A DNA stretch of 64,000 bases from an uncultured Bacteroidota bacterium (GTDB lineage Bacteria > Bacteroidota > Bacteroidia > NS11-12g > UBA9320): assembly GCA_937124965.1 (NCBI GenBank), contig CAKZLB010000013.1, positions 235,154-299,153 on the forward strand. The letters are read 5' to 3'. Under the pieces are notes generated by a model that saw nothing but the letters and a program-made list of their open reading frames with translations, was not told the origin of the DNA and ran no database searches. Below, piece after piece: positions 54,201-61,247 of the stretch. The position numbers and the translations under genes were made by a program. Position 1 is the first letter of the stretch. Each line of letters starts with the position of its first letter.

Positions 54201-54699
54201 TTACAACCTCAATAGAAACTACGAATTAATCGTTGAAGGGGCTCGAGGAAACAAAACGTACACTTCGCAATTTTTGACAGACCGTGCTTTCAGTTATGAC
54301 TTCAACTCAATAAAGCCTAAAATTGGGTATCAATACAAAGCAAACTTTCGCCTAGAAGTATATTATCAATACTTCGAAGCAGCCAACAACTTAGAGTTTG
54401 GCGATGAAACCACCTACAATCACGAACTTACGACAGAGCTTCGTTGGAACTTTTTGAATAAGGGTACAATCCGGACCAACTTGGGATATGTGAATATTAA
54501 TTATAATGGAAATGACAACTCTCCTGTTGCGTACGAATTATTAGCGGGTTTGCGAAATGGCCGAAACGTCACGTGGCGTTTACAGATAGAACAACGATTC
54601 TCAAACAACATTCAAGTGCTGATAAATTACGACGGTAGACAGAGCATTGACAACCCTGTGATACATATAGGAAGAGTTCAGGCGAGGTATTTATTCTAA
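51211..54699 (+). CDS. Large outer-membrane beta-barrel protein
   Basis: A protein of 1162 residues. A signal peptide ending near SESFGQ is followed by a periplasmic part rich in short strands and then a long C-terminal section of alternating strands ending in RVQARYLF, a typical outer-membrane barrel terminus. The segment EQVYLDGQLLTRGEQNDYVI and the GELTFTPKKLITQYSRIVIE strand recall a domain found in large Bacteroidetes outer-membrane proteins related to the SprA group. The protein is far smaller than SprA (about 2400 residues), so it is not SprA itself. The ATG 3 bases after a TTG was used as start. It converges with the Mur-ligase gene, overlapping by 4 bases. Confidence 0.75.
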   Translation: MSIRIVLVMFMLMYFTSESFGQDASSLRTKSILVSSDTTTLDSFKIVDHSLIINGFDSSDFKLLSNSSKMVWLSKSYPADSITITYRVIAFDFKKIYKRKDISLINNQYLRNPFAYVPENDRFLEQDNDEIKTMGNISRGIGFGNRQDVTVNSNLNLRLTGKIQDEIEIIAAISDENNPIQPEGNTQQIQDFDRVFIQLNKDSSSLIAGDFAMITPENSYFMKYNKKSRGIHFDHSFSDTNGLWKLNGEGAVSRGRFSRNTITGIEGNQGPYRLAGANGETFIIIISGTEQVYLDGQLLTRGEQNDYVINYNTGELTFTPKKLITQYSRIVIEFQYSDRNYGRSVVRFGGSYTVGKWNIRGNFFNEQDNKNQPFQQNLDDSVGDVSTRTFLSEAGDAEQVLAPRSIVVDEFDPNQILYVKTDTNGFNVFRQATAQDTGIPYRVTYSYVGPNTGDYRQKLSTANGKVFEWIEPLNGIPQGDYAPVEILIPPKKLQMFNLGFDYIVSHNTNASIEFVRSENDLNTFSDLDEDNDVGYGIRFDLRTNKQLTKDSIKPWRMKSNVSYEVTQENFRYVERYRNVEFDRKWNRTLENPSDQTKQYFNEQIANARFQFSKGSTFTFIIDESFYQQGEEFNGLSHELVSGFEKNGYQLQASFENINSSLPSNGIALNNGFTRYTGSIGKKSKWINSRLRYQNEQSLFSFDNDSIFSSSYAYNQVSFEIENNDSNDLQYSLNINRRLDSRGSDGAFAATTDGRDANLNIGWRQSRSAQFNLTSTYRELYVLDSNASLGTPENTLQGRFEAQINLFKKLISTNAYYQLGTGQEQRREYSYLEVGDGNGNYVWNDYDSNGIQSLNEFELASQFDVGRANFIRQFLPVQGFIKSYSSEFNQNIRIRPAALLKKTKKKPLLLLRRFSNVSSFKIQKKVNNNGEEFINPFVQNVSDTSLLSTNSILRTVLSFNQASPVFGIDFQWFNNQNKILLINGVDARKGSEEKVKLRYNLNRNYELIVEGARGNKTYTSQFLTDRAFSYDFNSIKPKIGYQYKANFRLEVYYQYFEAANNLEFGDETTYNHELTTELRWNFLNKGTIRTNLGYVNINYNGNDNSPVAYELLAGLRNGRNVTWRLQIEQRFSNNIQVLINYDGRQSIDNPVIHIGRVQARYLF

Positions 54700-56036
54700 C
54701 CTTCGCTGGTTAATTCTTCTAATGATTTTCCACCAAAATTTCCGGAACTCATCATAAGAAACACGGTATTTTTTTCTATTTCACTTTTTAAGGCGTTCCA
54801 CAAGGTGTCCAAATTCGTTTCTACGTTTACATTCCCAAAAGCATCTCCGACCACAGTTGTGCTCAGCACTTCCATTTTCTTCATTTCAAAAACATGCGTA
54901 TTGAAGTGAACGTAAGCGACATCTGCCGAATTCATAGTGTCTTTGTACAATGGTAAAAAGTCCTTATTCAAACTACTGAATGTATGGAGTTCCAAAACTG
55001 CAACGACCTTTTTATCTTCAAAAGTGTTTTTAACAGCATCAACTGTGGCCTTTACTTTACTGGGAGAATGAGCGAAATCCCTATATACAAGAACACCATT
55101 TGCATCATACATTTTTTCTAAACGTTTTGCAGTTCCTGTAAATGATTGCATAGCCTCGAGGCTATCCTTTCTAGAAATTCCCAAATCCTCACATGCCATT
55201 ACAGCAGAGTGCATGTTTTCTAAATTATGCTTGCCGAAGACGTTCATAGTGTATGTATGGTGATCACTGGTCACTTGAATTTCACCGTCAATCTGTGTAT
55301 ATTCTAAGGATTTGTATGGTCTCAGTTTTACTCCGGATATGTGATTGGCAATATCTTTGAGAATGGTATCTTGATCATAGTAGATTAAACTTCCATCCTT
55401 TTTTATAGTTTCGGCAAACTTCTTAAACTGCTGGCAATACCCTTCAAATGTTGGAAATACGTTTATGTGATCCCAGGCCACACCTGTGATGATTGCAATA
55501 TCGGGTTTGTACCACATAAACTTCGAACGCCTATCGATTGGTGAACTTAAATACTCATCTCCTTCAAGAATAATTAATGGAGCGTCAGAAAGTTTAACCA
55601 TTAATTCAAAACCTTCAAGTTGTGATCCAACGAGATAGTCAAAGTCAATTTTTTGGTGTCGTAACACATGCATAATCATGGCGGTTGTGCTGGTTTTACC
55701 ATGACTTCCAGCCACTACAACTCTCGTTTTGTCGGCACTCTGTTCGTATACAAACTCAGGAAATGATTGGATCTTTAAACCTAACTCTTGCGCTTTGAGT
55801 AATTCTGGATTGTCAACCCGAGCATGCATCCCGAGAATCACCCGATCAATGTCCTTGGTAACTCGATCTGCATTCCAGCCTATTTCAGAAGATAACAATC
55901 CTGCTTTAGCTAACCGCGATTTTGATGGTTCAAACACCTCATCATCACTTCCTGTGACTTTATGGCCCAAGCGGTTTAGCTCTAATGCTAAATTGTGCAT
56001 CACCGCTCCTCCTATTGAAATTAGATGAATTTTCAT
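54696..56036 (-). CDS. mpl: Mur ligase family protein (Mpl-like)
   Basis: A 446-residue ATP-dependent ligase of the MurC/Mpl branch. The P-loop is GSHGKTSTT. ILEGDEYLSSPIDRRSKF matches the Mpl-specific D-E-Y block, and VYRDFAHSPSKVKATV is the conserved HSP-containing C-terminal motif. Mpl attaches the recycled tripeptide L-Ala-gamma-D-Glu-meso-Dap to UDP-MurNAc for peptidoglycan recycling. It differs from MurC in the N-terminal GGAVMHNLALEL. The start MKIHLISIG was chosen over an eight-residue extension. Confidence 0.88.
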   Translation of the reverse strand: MKIHLISIGGAVMHNLALELNRLGHKVTGSDDEVFEPSKSRLAKAGLLSSEIGWNADRVTKDIDRVILGMHARVDNPELLKAQELGLKIQSFPEFVYEQSADKTRVVVAGSHGKTSTTAMIMHVLRHQKIDFDYLVGSQLEGFELMVKLSDAPLIILEGDEYLSSPIDRRSKFMWYKPDIAIITGVAWDHINVFPTFEGYCQQFKKFAETIKKDGSLIYYDQDTILKDIANHISGVKLRPYKSLEYTQIDGEIQVTSDHHTYTMNVFGKHNLENMHSAVMACEDLGISRKDSLEAMQSFTGTAKRLEKMYDANGVLVYRDFAHSPSKVKATVDAVKNTFEDKKVVAVLELHTFSSLNKDFLPLYKDTMNSADVAYVHFNTHVFEMKKMEVLSTTVVGDAFGNVNVETNLDTLWNALKSEIEKNTVFLMMSSGNFGGKSLEELTSEG

Positions 56037-56115
56037 TTTTCTGACATTTGTATGAATCACAAGGTTACAACAATGTTCGATATTCGTGCGTTAAGAAATC
56101 AACAGAAATCAGGTT

Positions 56116-56349
56116 ATGAAAAAAAAATTAGTCTTTATTGGTTTTATTCTTTTTTGTTCATTAGCAGTTTTTCAATATCTCGCAATGGAGAATGCTTTTG
56201 AAGCTAAACAAATTGAGCAAAACAAAGAAGAGTCTATCTCTGATGTTGTAAAACCTGCAAAATCAGAAATCTATAGCGCTGGCGATTATGTTGTTGTAAA
56301 GAAAGATGGGAAATACTTCGTTTATAAGAAAGCCACGAAGTCGACGTAA
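56116..56349 (+). CDS. Small membrane-anchored protein of unknown function
   Basis: A 77-residue protein with one N-terminal membrane segment (VFIGFILFCSLAVFQYL) and a charged soluble tail ending in YVVVKKDGKYFVYKK. It ends directly against the convergent gene's stop. Gene-like features are the lysine-rich MKKK start after a purine-rich leader and the membrane helix; no family is recognised. Confidence 0.6.
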   Translation: MKKKLVFIGFILFCSLAVFQYLAMENAFEAKQIEQNKEESISDVVKPAKSEIYSAGDYVVVKKDGKYFVYKKATKST

Positions 56350-56904
56350 TTAAGGCCCAACCTCAATAATTTTCAATTCATCTCCAATAAACCATTTATC
56401 GACTAGCTCCATGGCTAAAAACGTAACATAGGCTCTACGTTTTCCACTTTCACACAAAAGCGTAACTTCTCCAAAACGCACTCCTGGATCAACTTCTTTT
56501 ATTTTTAACCGCTGTTTCACAACCACCATATTACGCATATTAAAACGCATCACTTTAGCATCTTTAATCATTCGAATGTGTTGCTTCCTCAGATTATGAA
56601 CCCAATATTGCTGTTTGACCTCGGCTAATCGTTGTAAACGGGTCATATCCATACTATCAAATTGCTCTTTAAGCATATCCGCAGTTGGCATATACGGAAT
56701 CAGTAAATCAAATTTCTTCGTTTTTAACCGAATAAAAATAGAATCTACTAATTCTGGTAGCGTATCGCACAGATCTTTTCCATACCTCAACTCAATCGAG
56801 TCTAAACCAGTTTTATCAAATTCTTCAGACTGTGAAAACACTTGACCTGCTGAAAAAAGCAAGAAAAGAAAAATGTAAAAAAAGTGTTTTATAAAGCGGT
56901 TCAT
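56350..56904 (-). CDS. Small secreted protein of unknown function
   Basis: A 184-residue protein with a clear signal peptide (FFYIFLFLLFSAGQVFSQ). The mature part is mixed helix and strand (DAKVMRFNMRNMVVVKQRLK, GEVTLLCESGKRRAYVTF, ELVDKWFIGDELKIIEV) and resembles small periplasmic proteins that fold as an NTF2-like cone, but this is a guess. It has a promoter-like element 17 bases upstream and converges with the small membrane-anchored gene. Confidence 0.65.
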   Translation of the reverse strand: MNRFIKHFFYIFLFLLFSAGQVFSQSEEFDKTGLDSIELRYGKDLCDTLPELVDSIFIRLKTKKFDLLIPYMPTADMLKEQFDSMDMTRLQRLAEVKQQYWVHNLRKQHIRMIKDAKVMRFNMRNMVVVKQRLKIKEVDPGVRFGEVTLLCESGKRRAYVTFLAMELVDKWFIGDELKIIEVGP

Positions 56905-56921
56905 AGATAGGTATACAACGC

Positions 56922-56929
56922 CAAAAATA
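56922..56929 (-). promoter_or_regulatory. Bacteroidetes -7 promoter element (secreted unknown)
   Basis: The minus strand reads TATTTTTG, matching TAnnTTTG, ending 17 bases before the start codon of the 184-residue protein. Confidence 0.5.
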
Positions 56930-57185
56930 GAATATTAATTATTAACCTAAGTTAGATCGTTTTTTATGAATTAGGGTGATAGAAAAAGGTAATGGTGTTC
57001 CATAAAACCTGTAATAAAGAATCGAGCTTAGGTAATTAGTCAAAGCGTAATAATACACATCTGGAGATTGTAAACTTCAACCATTTTTGGAAGAAACGAA
57101 TACAAAAACGCCATACCCTCACTCTAAAACATAAAAATGGCACTTTAGTGACACTTATCTGACAAAGCACATAAACTAATCATGA

Positions 57186-57297
57186 TTCAATACCGTTAAA
57201 CTTGTATCTATTATTTAGTCAATAAGTTTTCTTACGACGAAGATTAATTGGTTTTACGACATCTAAGACAGCCGACGAGAGTCGGCTGTTTTTATTT
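57186..57297 (+). ncRNA. Putative small RNA in a divergent gap
   Basis: This is the second gap with an orphan terminator. Blocks in order are TTCAAT, ACCGTTAAAC, CGACG, TTGGT, CATCTAAG and the terminator, the same order as in the gap at 20.3-20.4 kb, with similar spacing after CGACG. The boundaries are estimates. There is no open frame, and the remainder of the 427-base gap (56930-57185) shows nothing recognisable. A possible -7-like TAAACTTG is at 57197-57204. Confidence 0.35.
57268..57297 (+). terminator. Strong intrinsic terminator without an upstream gene
   Basis: ACAGCCGAC pairs with GTCGGCTGT (9 bp, loop GAGA) and is followed by TTTTTATTT. It lies between the divergent genes at 56350-56904 and 57332, so nothing annotated on the plus strand upstream requires it. 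It ends 21 bases before the metal-transporter promoter element. Confidence 0.9.
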
Positions 57298-57318
57298 CAT
57301 ACCATAAAATCAACGGAT

Positions 57319-57326
57319 TATCTTTG
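57319..57326 (+). promoter_or_regulatory. Bacteroidetes -7 promoter element (metal ABC transporter)
   Basis: TATCTTTG followed by C matches TAnnTTTG and ends 5 bases before the ATG. The leader is therefore nearly absent. No palindromic operator was recognised nearby, although a metal-responsive repressor would be expected. Confidence 0.65.
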
Positions 57327-57331
57327 CAACA

Positions 57332-58255
57332 ATGAAATTTCCTTATCTCTACCTAAGTATATTTTCGTTCTTGATCATTACCGCATGTAATCCTTCAGGT
57401 TCTTCTGATGATTCTTCTGGTAAACCTAAAATAGTAGCTACAACTAGTATTGTAGCAGATATTGCACAAAACCTATGTGGCGAATTTGCTGATGTTTCCT
57501 CTTTAATGGGACCAGGAGTCGATCCTCATCTATACAAAGCTTCTCACGGTGATGTTGAAGCGTTATCAAATGCAGATGTTGTTTTGTATAATGGCTTACA
57601 CTTGGAAGGAAAAATGTCAGAAATCTTAGAAAAGTTAAAAGCGAATAAAACGGTAATTGCTGTTAGTGATGGAATCCCAATGGATCAAATCCGAACAATT
57701 AATAAAAGTGCTAACGTACATGATCCACATGTGTGGTTTGATATTGAACTATGGACTGAAGGTGTGAAACACGTTCGCTCTATGTTGATTAAGAAGTATC
57801 CTGAACATAAAGATTTAATTAACACCAGTGCATCGAACTACATACACAACATGGATTCAATACATGCAGTATGTTTAGAAAAAGTTGCTGAACTACCTGT
57901 GGAAAAACGAATTCTGATTACCTCTCATGACGCTTTTGAGTACTTTGGCAGAAGTTTTAATTTTAAAGTACGTGGCCTACAAGGAATTTCCACTCTATCC
58001 GAGTCTGGCCTAAAGGACGTTACGGATATGGTAAATTTTATCATTGACAATGACATCAAAGCAGTTTTTGTCGAGAATTCAGTTCCACAAAAAGCACTTA
58101 GATCTGTCATTGATGGTTGTACTTCAAAAGGTCACACGGTAATTGTTGGTGGAGAGCTTTTCTCCGACGCATTAGGCGCCAATCGTACTCCGGAAGGCAC
58201 TTACCTCGGTATGATACAATATAATGTCGAAACGGTTATTAACGGACTCAAATAA
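57332..58255 (+). CDS. Metal ABC transporter substrate-binding lipoprotein (ZnuA/TroA family)
   Basis: A 307-residue lipoprotein (lipobox FLIITAC) of the cluster A-I metal-binding protein family for Mn2+, Zn2+ or Fe2+. The metal ligand motifs are GVDPHLYKAS (His), NVHDPHVWFDI (His), SHDAFEYFG (His/Asp) and the GGELFSDALG segment. The absence of a long His-rich loop favours manganese over zinc. It starts an operon of four genes: binding protein, ATPase, permease fused to a DtxR-like domain, and a second permease. Confidence 0.93.
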   Translation: MKFPYLYLSIFSFLIITACNPSGSSDDSSGKPKIVATTSIVADIAQNLCGEFADVSSLMGPGVDPHLYKASHGDVEALSNADVVLYNGLHLEGKMSEILEKLKANKTVIAVSDGIPMDQIRTINKSANVHDPHVWFDIELWTEGVKHVRSMLIKKYPEHKDLINTSASNYIHNMDSIHAVCLEKVAELPVEKRILITSHDAFEYFGRSFNFKVRGLQGISTLSESGLKDVTDMVNFIIDNDIKAVFVENSVPQKALRSVIDGCTSKGHTVIVGGELFSDALGANRTPEGTYLGMIQYNVETVINGLK

Positions 58256-58257
58256 GT

Positions 58258-59031
58258 ATGACACCATCTGTTGAAACACATAACCTAACAGTAATCTACG
58301 ATAAAAAACCCGCGGTTTGGAATATCGATTTCACATTACCCACTGGTAAAATAATTGGCATTATGGGACCCAATGGTTCAGGAAAATCAACCTTGCTGAA
58401 AGCCATTATGGGTATAATTGAACCTAACATTGGTTACAGTAAAATATTTGACCAAGAGTTGGACGATGTTCGGACTCGAGTATCATACGTTCCTCAGCGT
58501 CAATCTGTTGACTGGGATTTTCCTGCAAGCGTTAAGGACGTTGTAGCAATGGGTCGTTTCGCAACAAAAGGTATGTTCAAACGATTGAATAGTGAGGATA
58601 ACAAAATTATTGAGGAAAGCCTGCAAAAGGTGAATATGTTGTCATTCAGTAATCGGCAAATTTCCCAATTAAGTGGTGGACAACAACAACGCGTATTTCT
58701 TGCAAGAGCAATTGCTCAAAACGCAGATATTTATTTGATGGACGAACCATTTGTAGGAGTTGATGCAGGTACAGAACAGGCTATTATTAACTTGTTGAAA
58801 TCTATGCGAGATGCTGGAAAAACGTTACTAGTTGTGCATCACGATTTACACACTGCTCAAGACTATTTCGAACACATGGTCCTTCTTAATACGCGTCTTG
58901 TTGCAGAAGGTCCAACAGAAAAAGTGTTTACAAAAGAAATTCTAACGGAAACATATGGTGGGACATTAACAACCTTAAGTAAGGTTGCCAGTTTGCTCAA
59001 AGAAAAAGACTTCCCAATGCGTCATAAATAA
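58258..59031 (+). CDS. Metal ABC transporter ATP-binding protein
   Basis: A 257-residue ATPase with Walker A GPNGSGKST, the full signature LSGGQQQRV, Walker B YLMDEPFVG and the switch VVHHDLHT. It energises the adjacent Mn/Zn-type uptake system. It starts 2 bases after the binding-protein gene and ends at the permease start (one shared base, TAATG). Confidence 0.95.
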   Translation: MTPSVETHNLTVIYDKKPAVWNIDFTLPTGKIIGIMGPNGSGKSTLLKAIMGIIEPNIGYSKIFDQELDDVRTRVSYVPQRQSVDWDFPASVKDVVAMGRFATKGMFKRLNSEDNKIIEESLQKVNMLSFSNRQISQLSGGQQQRVFLARAIAQNADIYLMDEPFVGVDAGTEQAIINLLKSMRDAGKTLLVVHHDLHTAQDYFEHMVLLNTRLVAEGPTEKVFTKEILTETYGGTLTTLSKVASLLKEKDFPMRHK

Positions 59032-60317
59032 TGGAGTTCTTTACAGAAATAGCCTCATTCTTCACCTTCTCAGAACCGAATGTTAAAGTGGTTTTCTGGG
59101 GAAGTTTGATTTTGTGCGCAATTTCAGGTCTGGTTGGAACTTTTACTCTGCTTAGAAAAAGAGCACTTATTGGCGATGTAATTTCACACTCTGTATTACC
59201 AGGAATTGCTTTAGCATTTATTATTGGTCAGCAGAAAAACCCATTATACTTAATAATTGGTGCAGCAATCAGCGGTTGGATTAGCACCTACTTGGTTGAT
59301 TATATTACAAAACATTCGAAGATTAAAAACGATACCGCAATTGCATTGATTCTTAGCGTTTTTTTCGGAGCAGGCGTACTGCTCCTCACCCATATTCAGC
59401 ACTCTGGAAACGCCGCACAAAGTGGATTGGATCAATTTATATTTGGTCGTGCTTCTGCAATGAACATGAATGACGTATGGCTGTTTACCATCGTTGGCAG
59501 TATTATTACCTTATTAATCGTGGTCTTTTTCAGAGGCTTATCGCTGTTATCTTTTGATGAGAGTTATAGTCAGTCAATTGGGTTTCCTAACGAAATTTTG
59601 AAACTTATCCTATCCATCACAACAGTTATTACAGTGGCGATGGGTGTTCAAGCCGTCGGAGTTGTGCTCATGTCGGCATTGTTAATTACACCAGCGGCAT
59701 GTGCTAAGTTTTGGACCAACAACATCATCCACCTTGCAATTCTTGCTGTTATTTTAAGCGGACTTGCGGGTGTTCTAGGGTCTGCCATTTCATATACTTA
59801 CAATGGGATGCCAACCGGACCTTGGATAGTTGTAGTTATTTCGGTTTTTGCATTTATTAGTGCGTTTATCGGTAGTAAAAATGGTTTGGCGAAAAAAGTG
59901 CTTCAGCGAAATCAGAACAACAAAAAAATATTACGAGAAAATACAATCAAATTATTTTACAACCCAGATGAGGGAGAAACTTTGTCGTATCCTTTTGATA
60001 CTGTTTTTCAAAAAAGTAATATGCATCGAAACACTCTCAAAAAAGGGTTAAACATGCTCAAGTCAGAAGGACTGTTAAAAGTAACGAATGGTGCGTATAA
60101 ACCTACCGAACTCGGAGTAAAGGAGTCAAAAGCAATTGTGAGAAAACATCGATTATGGGAATTGTATATTTCTCGATTTATGCATTTACAGCCAGACCAT
60201 GTTCATGATGATGCAGAAGGAATTGAACACGTTATTACTCCAGAAATAGAACGAGAGCTTGAGAAAGAATTAGACTTCCCGACTAGAGATCCACACGATA
60301 GCGAAATTCCATATTGA
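59031..60317 (+). CDS. Metal ABC permease fused to a DtxR/MntR-like regulator domain
   Basis: A 428-residue fusion. Residues 1-285 form a nine-segment TroC/MntB-type permease (RKRALIGDVISHSVLPGIA near 42-60). From about 295 to the end is a soluble cytoplasmic part: a winged helix (SNMHRNTLKKGLNMLKSEGL) followed by the DtxR metal-binding and dimerisation helix HRLWELYISRFMHLQPDHVH and EGIEHVITPEIERELEKELD, ending DFPTRDPHDSEIP, close to the G-x-P-x-x-x-PHG-x-P-I-P pattern of DtxR/MntR. It could sense metal at the membrane. Whether the DNA-binding helix still binds DNA is unknown. Confidence 0.88.
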   Translation: MEFFTEIASFFTFSEPNVKVVFWGSLILCAISGLVGTFTLLRKRALIGDVISHSVLPGIALAFIIGQQKNPLYLIIGAAISGWISTYLVDYITKHSKIKNDTAIALILSVFFGAGVLLLTHIQHSGNAAQSGLDQFIFGRASAMNMNDVWLFTIVGSIITLLIVVFFRGLSLLSFDESYSQSIGFPNEILKLILSITTVITVAMGVQAVGVVLMSALLITPAACAKFWTNNIIHLAILAVILSGLAGVLGSAISYTYNGMPTGPWIVVVISVFAFISAFIGSKNGLAKKVLQRNQNNKKILRENTIKLFYNPDEGETLSYPFDTVFQKSNMHRNTLKKGLNMLKSEGLLKVTNGAYKPTELGVKESKAIVRKHRLWELYISRFMHLQPDHVHDDAEGIEHVITPEIERELEKELDFPTRDPHDSEIPY

Positions 60318-61195
60318 TGATAGACTTTTGGATCATATTAACAGCATCATTAGTAGCAACAAGTACAGCGATACTTGGTTGTTTTCTTATTATGCGAAAG
60401 ATGGCTATGATTGGGGACGCTATTTCACATGCCGTTTTACCCGGTATTGTCATAGCATATTTATTGACAGACAGTCGAGCATCATTTCCTATGCTTGTTG
60501 GTGCAGCTGCGAGTGGGATGTTGGTAACGTATATTATTCAATTTTTTAATCAAAAAGTTAAACTTCAACAAGATGCCAGTATCGGGATATCATACACATT
60601 TTTATTTGCCGTAGGTATTATTCTAATTTCTGTATTCAGTAATGACGTTGACTTAGACCAAGAATGTGTTTTATATGGAGAAATTGCATACGTCCCGCTT
60701 GACAAATCATTTATTGGAGATCTGTATATCGGCCCACGCCAAGTGTGGATTTTAGGAACGACGTTATTACTAATCGCTACAAGTGTTTGGTTAGGTTATC
60801 GCAAACTAGTGGTCACAACCTTTGACCCGTCTTTTGCAGCCGCGCTTGGAATTAATGTTGTATTCTGGCAATACTACTTAATGGCGGGAGTCTCTTTAGC
60901 AACGGTAGTCAGTTTTGAATCCGTTGGAGCCGTATTAGTTATTGCATTTTTATCGGGTCCAGCAGCTACTGCGTTTTTAATTACACGTGACTTTAAAAGG
61001 ATGATTTTCTTTGCTATTGCACTTGGAATTTCCGCCTCCATTATTGGTTACTATACTGCCTTTTGGTTGCAAGGGTCTATTGCTGGAGCCATTGCAACAA
61101 TCATTGGACTACAATTTGCGCTTGTTTTCGCATACACACAACTTCTTCGCAAATCAAGAATAGCCAAAGTTTTAGACAACAAAGCACTGACATAG
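60317..61195 (+). CDS. Metal ABC transporter permease (second subunit)
   Basis: A 292-residue permease of the TroD/MntB type with about nine membrane segments: RKMAMIGDAISHAVLPGIV near residue 27, LQQDASIGISYTFLFAVGI, and FESVGAVLVIAFLSGPAATA. Unlike the preceding permease it lacks a C-terminal regulator domain, so the transporter is a heterodimer with one fused arm. The ATG at 60317 overlaps the previous stop (TGATG); a TTG lies 3 bases further upstream. Confidence 0.93.
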   Translation: MIDFWIILTASLVATSTAILGCFLIMRKMAMIGDAISHAVLPGIVIAYLLTDSRASFPMLVGAAASGMLVTYIIQFFNQKVKLQQDASIGISYTFLFAVGIILISVFSNDVDLDQECVLYGEIAYVPLDKSFIGDLYIGPRQVWILGTTLLLIATSVWLGYRKLVVTTFDPSFAAALGINVVFWQYYLMAGVSLATVVSFESVGAVLVIAFLSGPAATAFLITRDFKRMIFFAIALGISASIIGYYTAFWLQGSIAGAIATIIGLQFALVFAYTQLLRKSRIAKVLDNKALT

Positions 61196-61235
61196 GTTTA
61201 ACGTTACGAAGACAAGTTTATAATCAAAGCTAATG

Positions 61236-61243
61236 TACTTTTG
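61236..61243 (+). promoter_or_regulatory. Bacteroidetes -7 promoter element (TonB receptor)
   Basis: TACTTTTG followed by C matches TAnnTTTG. It lies downstream of the first in-frame ATG at 61233, which argues that translation begins at the GTG at 61248, leaving 4 bases between element and start. Confidence 0.6.
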
Positions 61244-61247
61244 CATC

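Noticed and set aside
51211..54699. SprA gliding/secretion translocon
   Set aside because: The protein is less than half the length of SprA and only a short strand motif is shared.
57332..61195. Zinc-specific (ZnuABC) assignment
   Set aside because: The binding protein has no His-rich loop and a DtxR/MntR-like domain is fused to a permease, which favours manganese or iron, but the metal cannot be decided from sequence.
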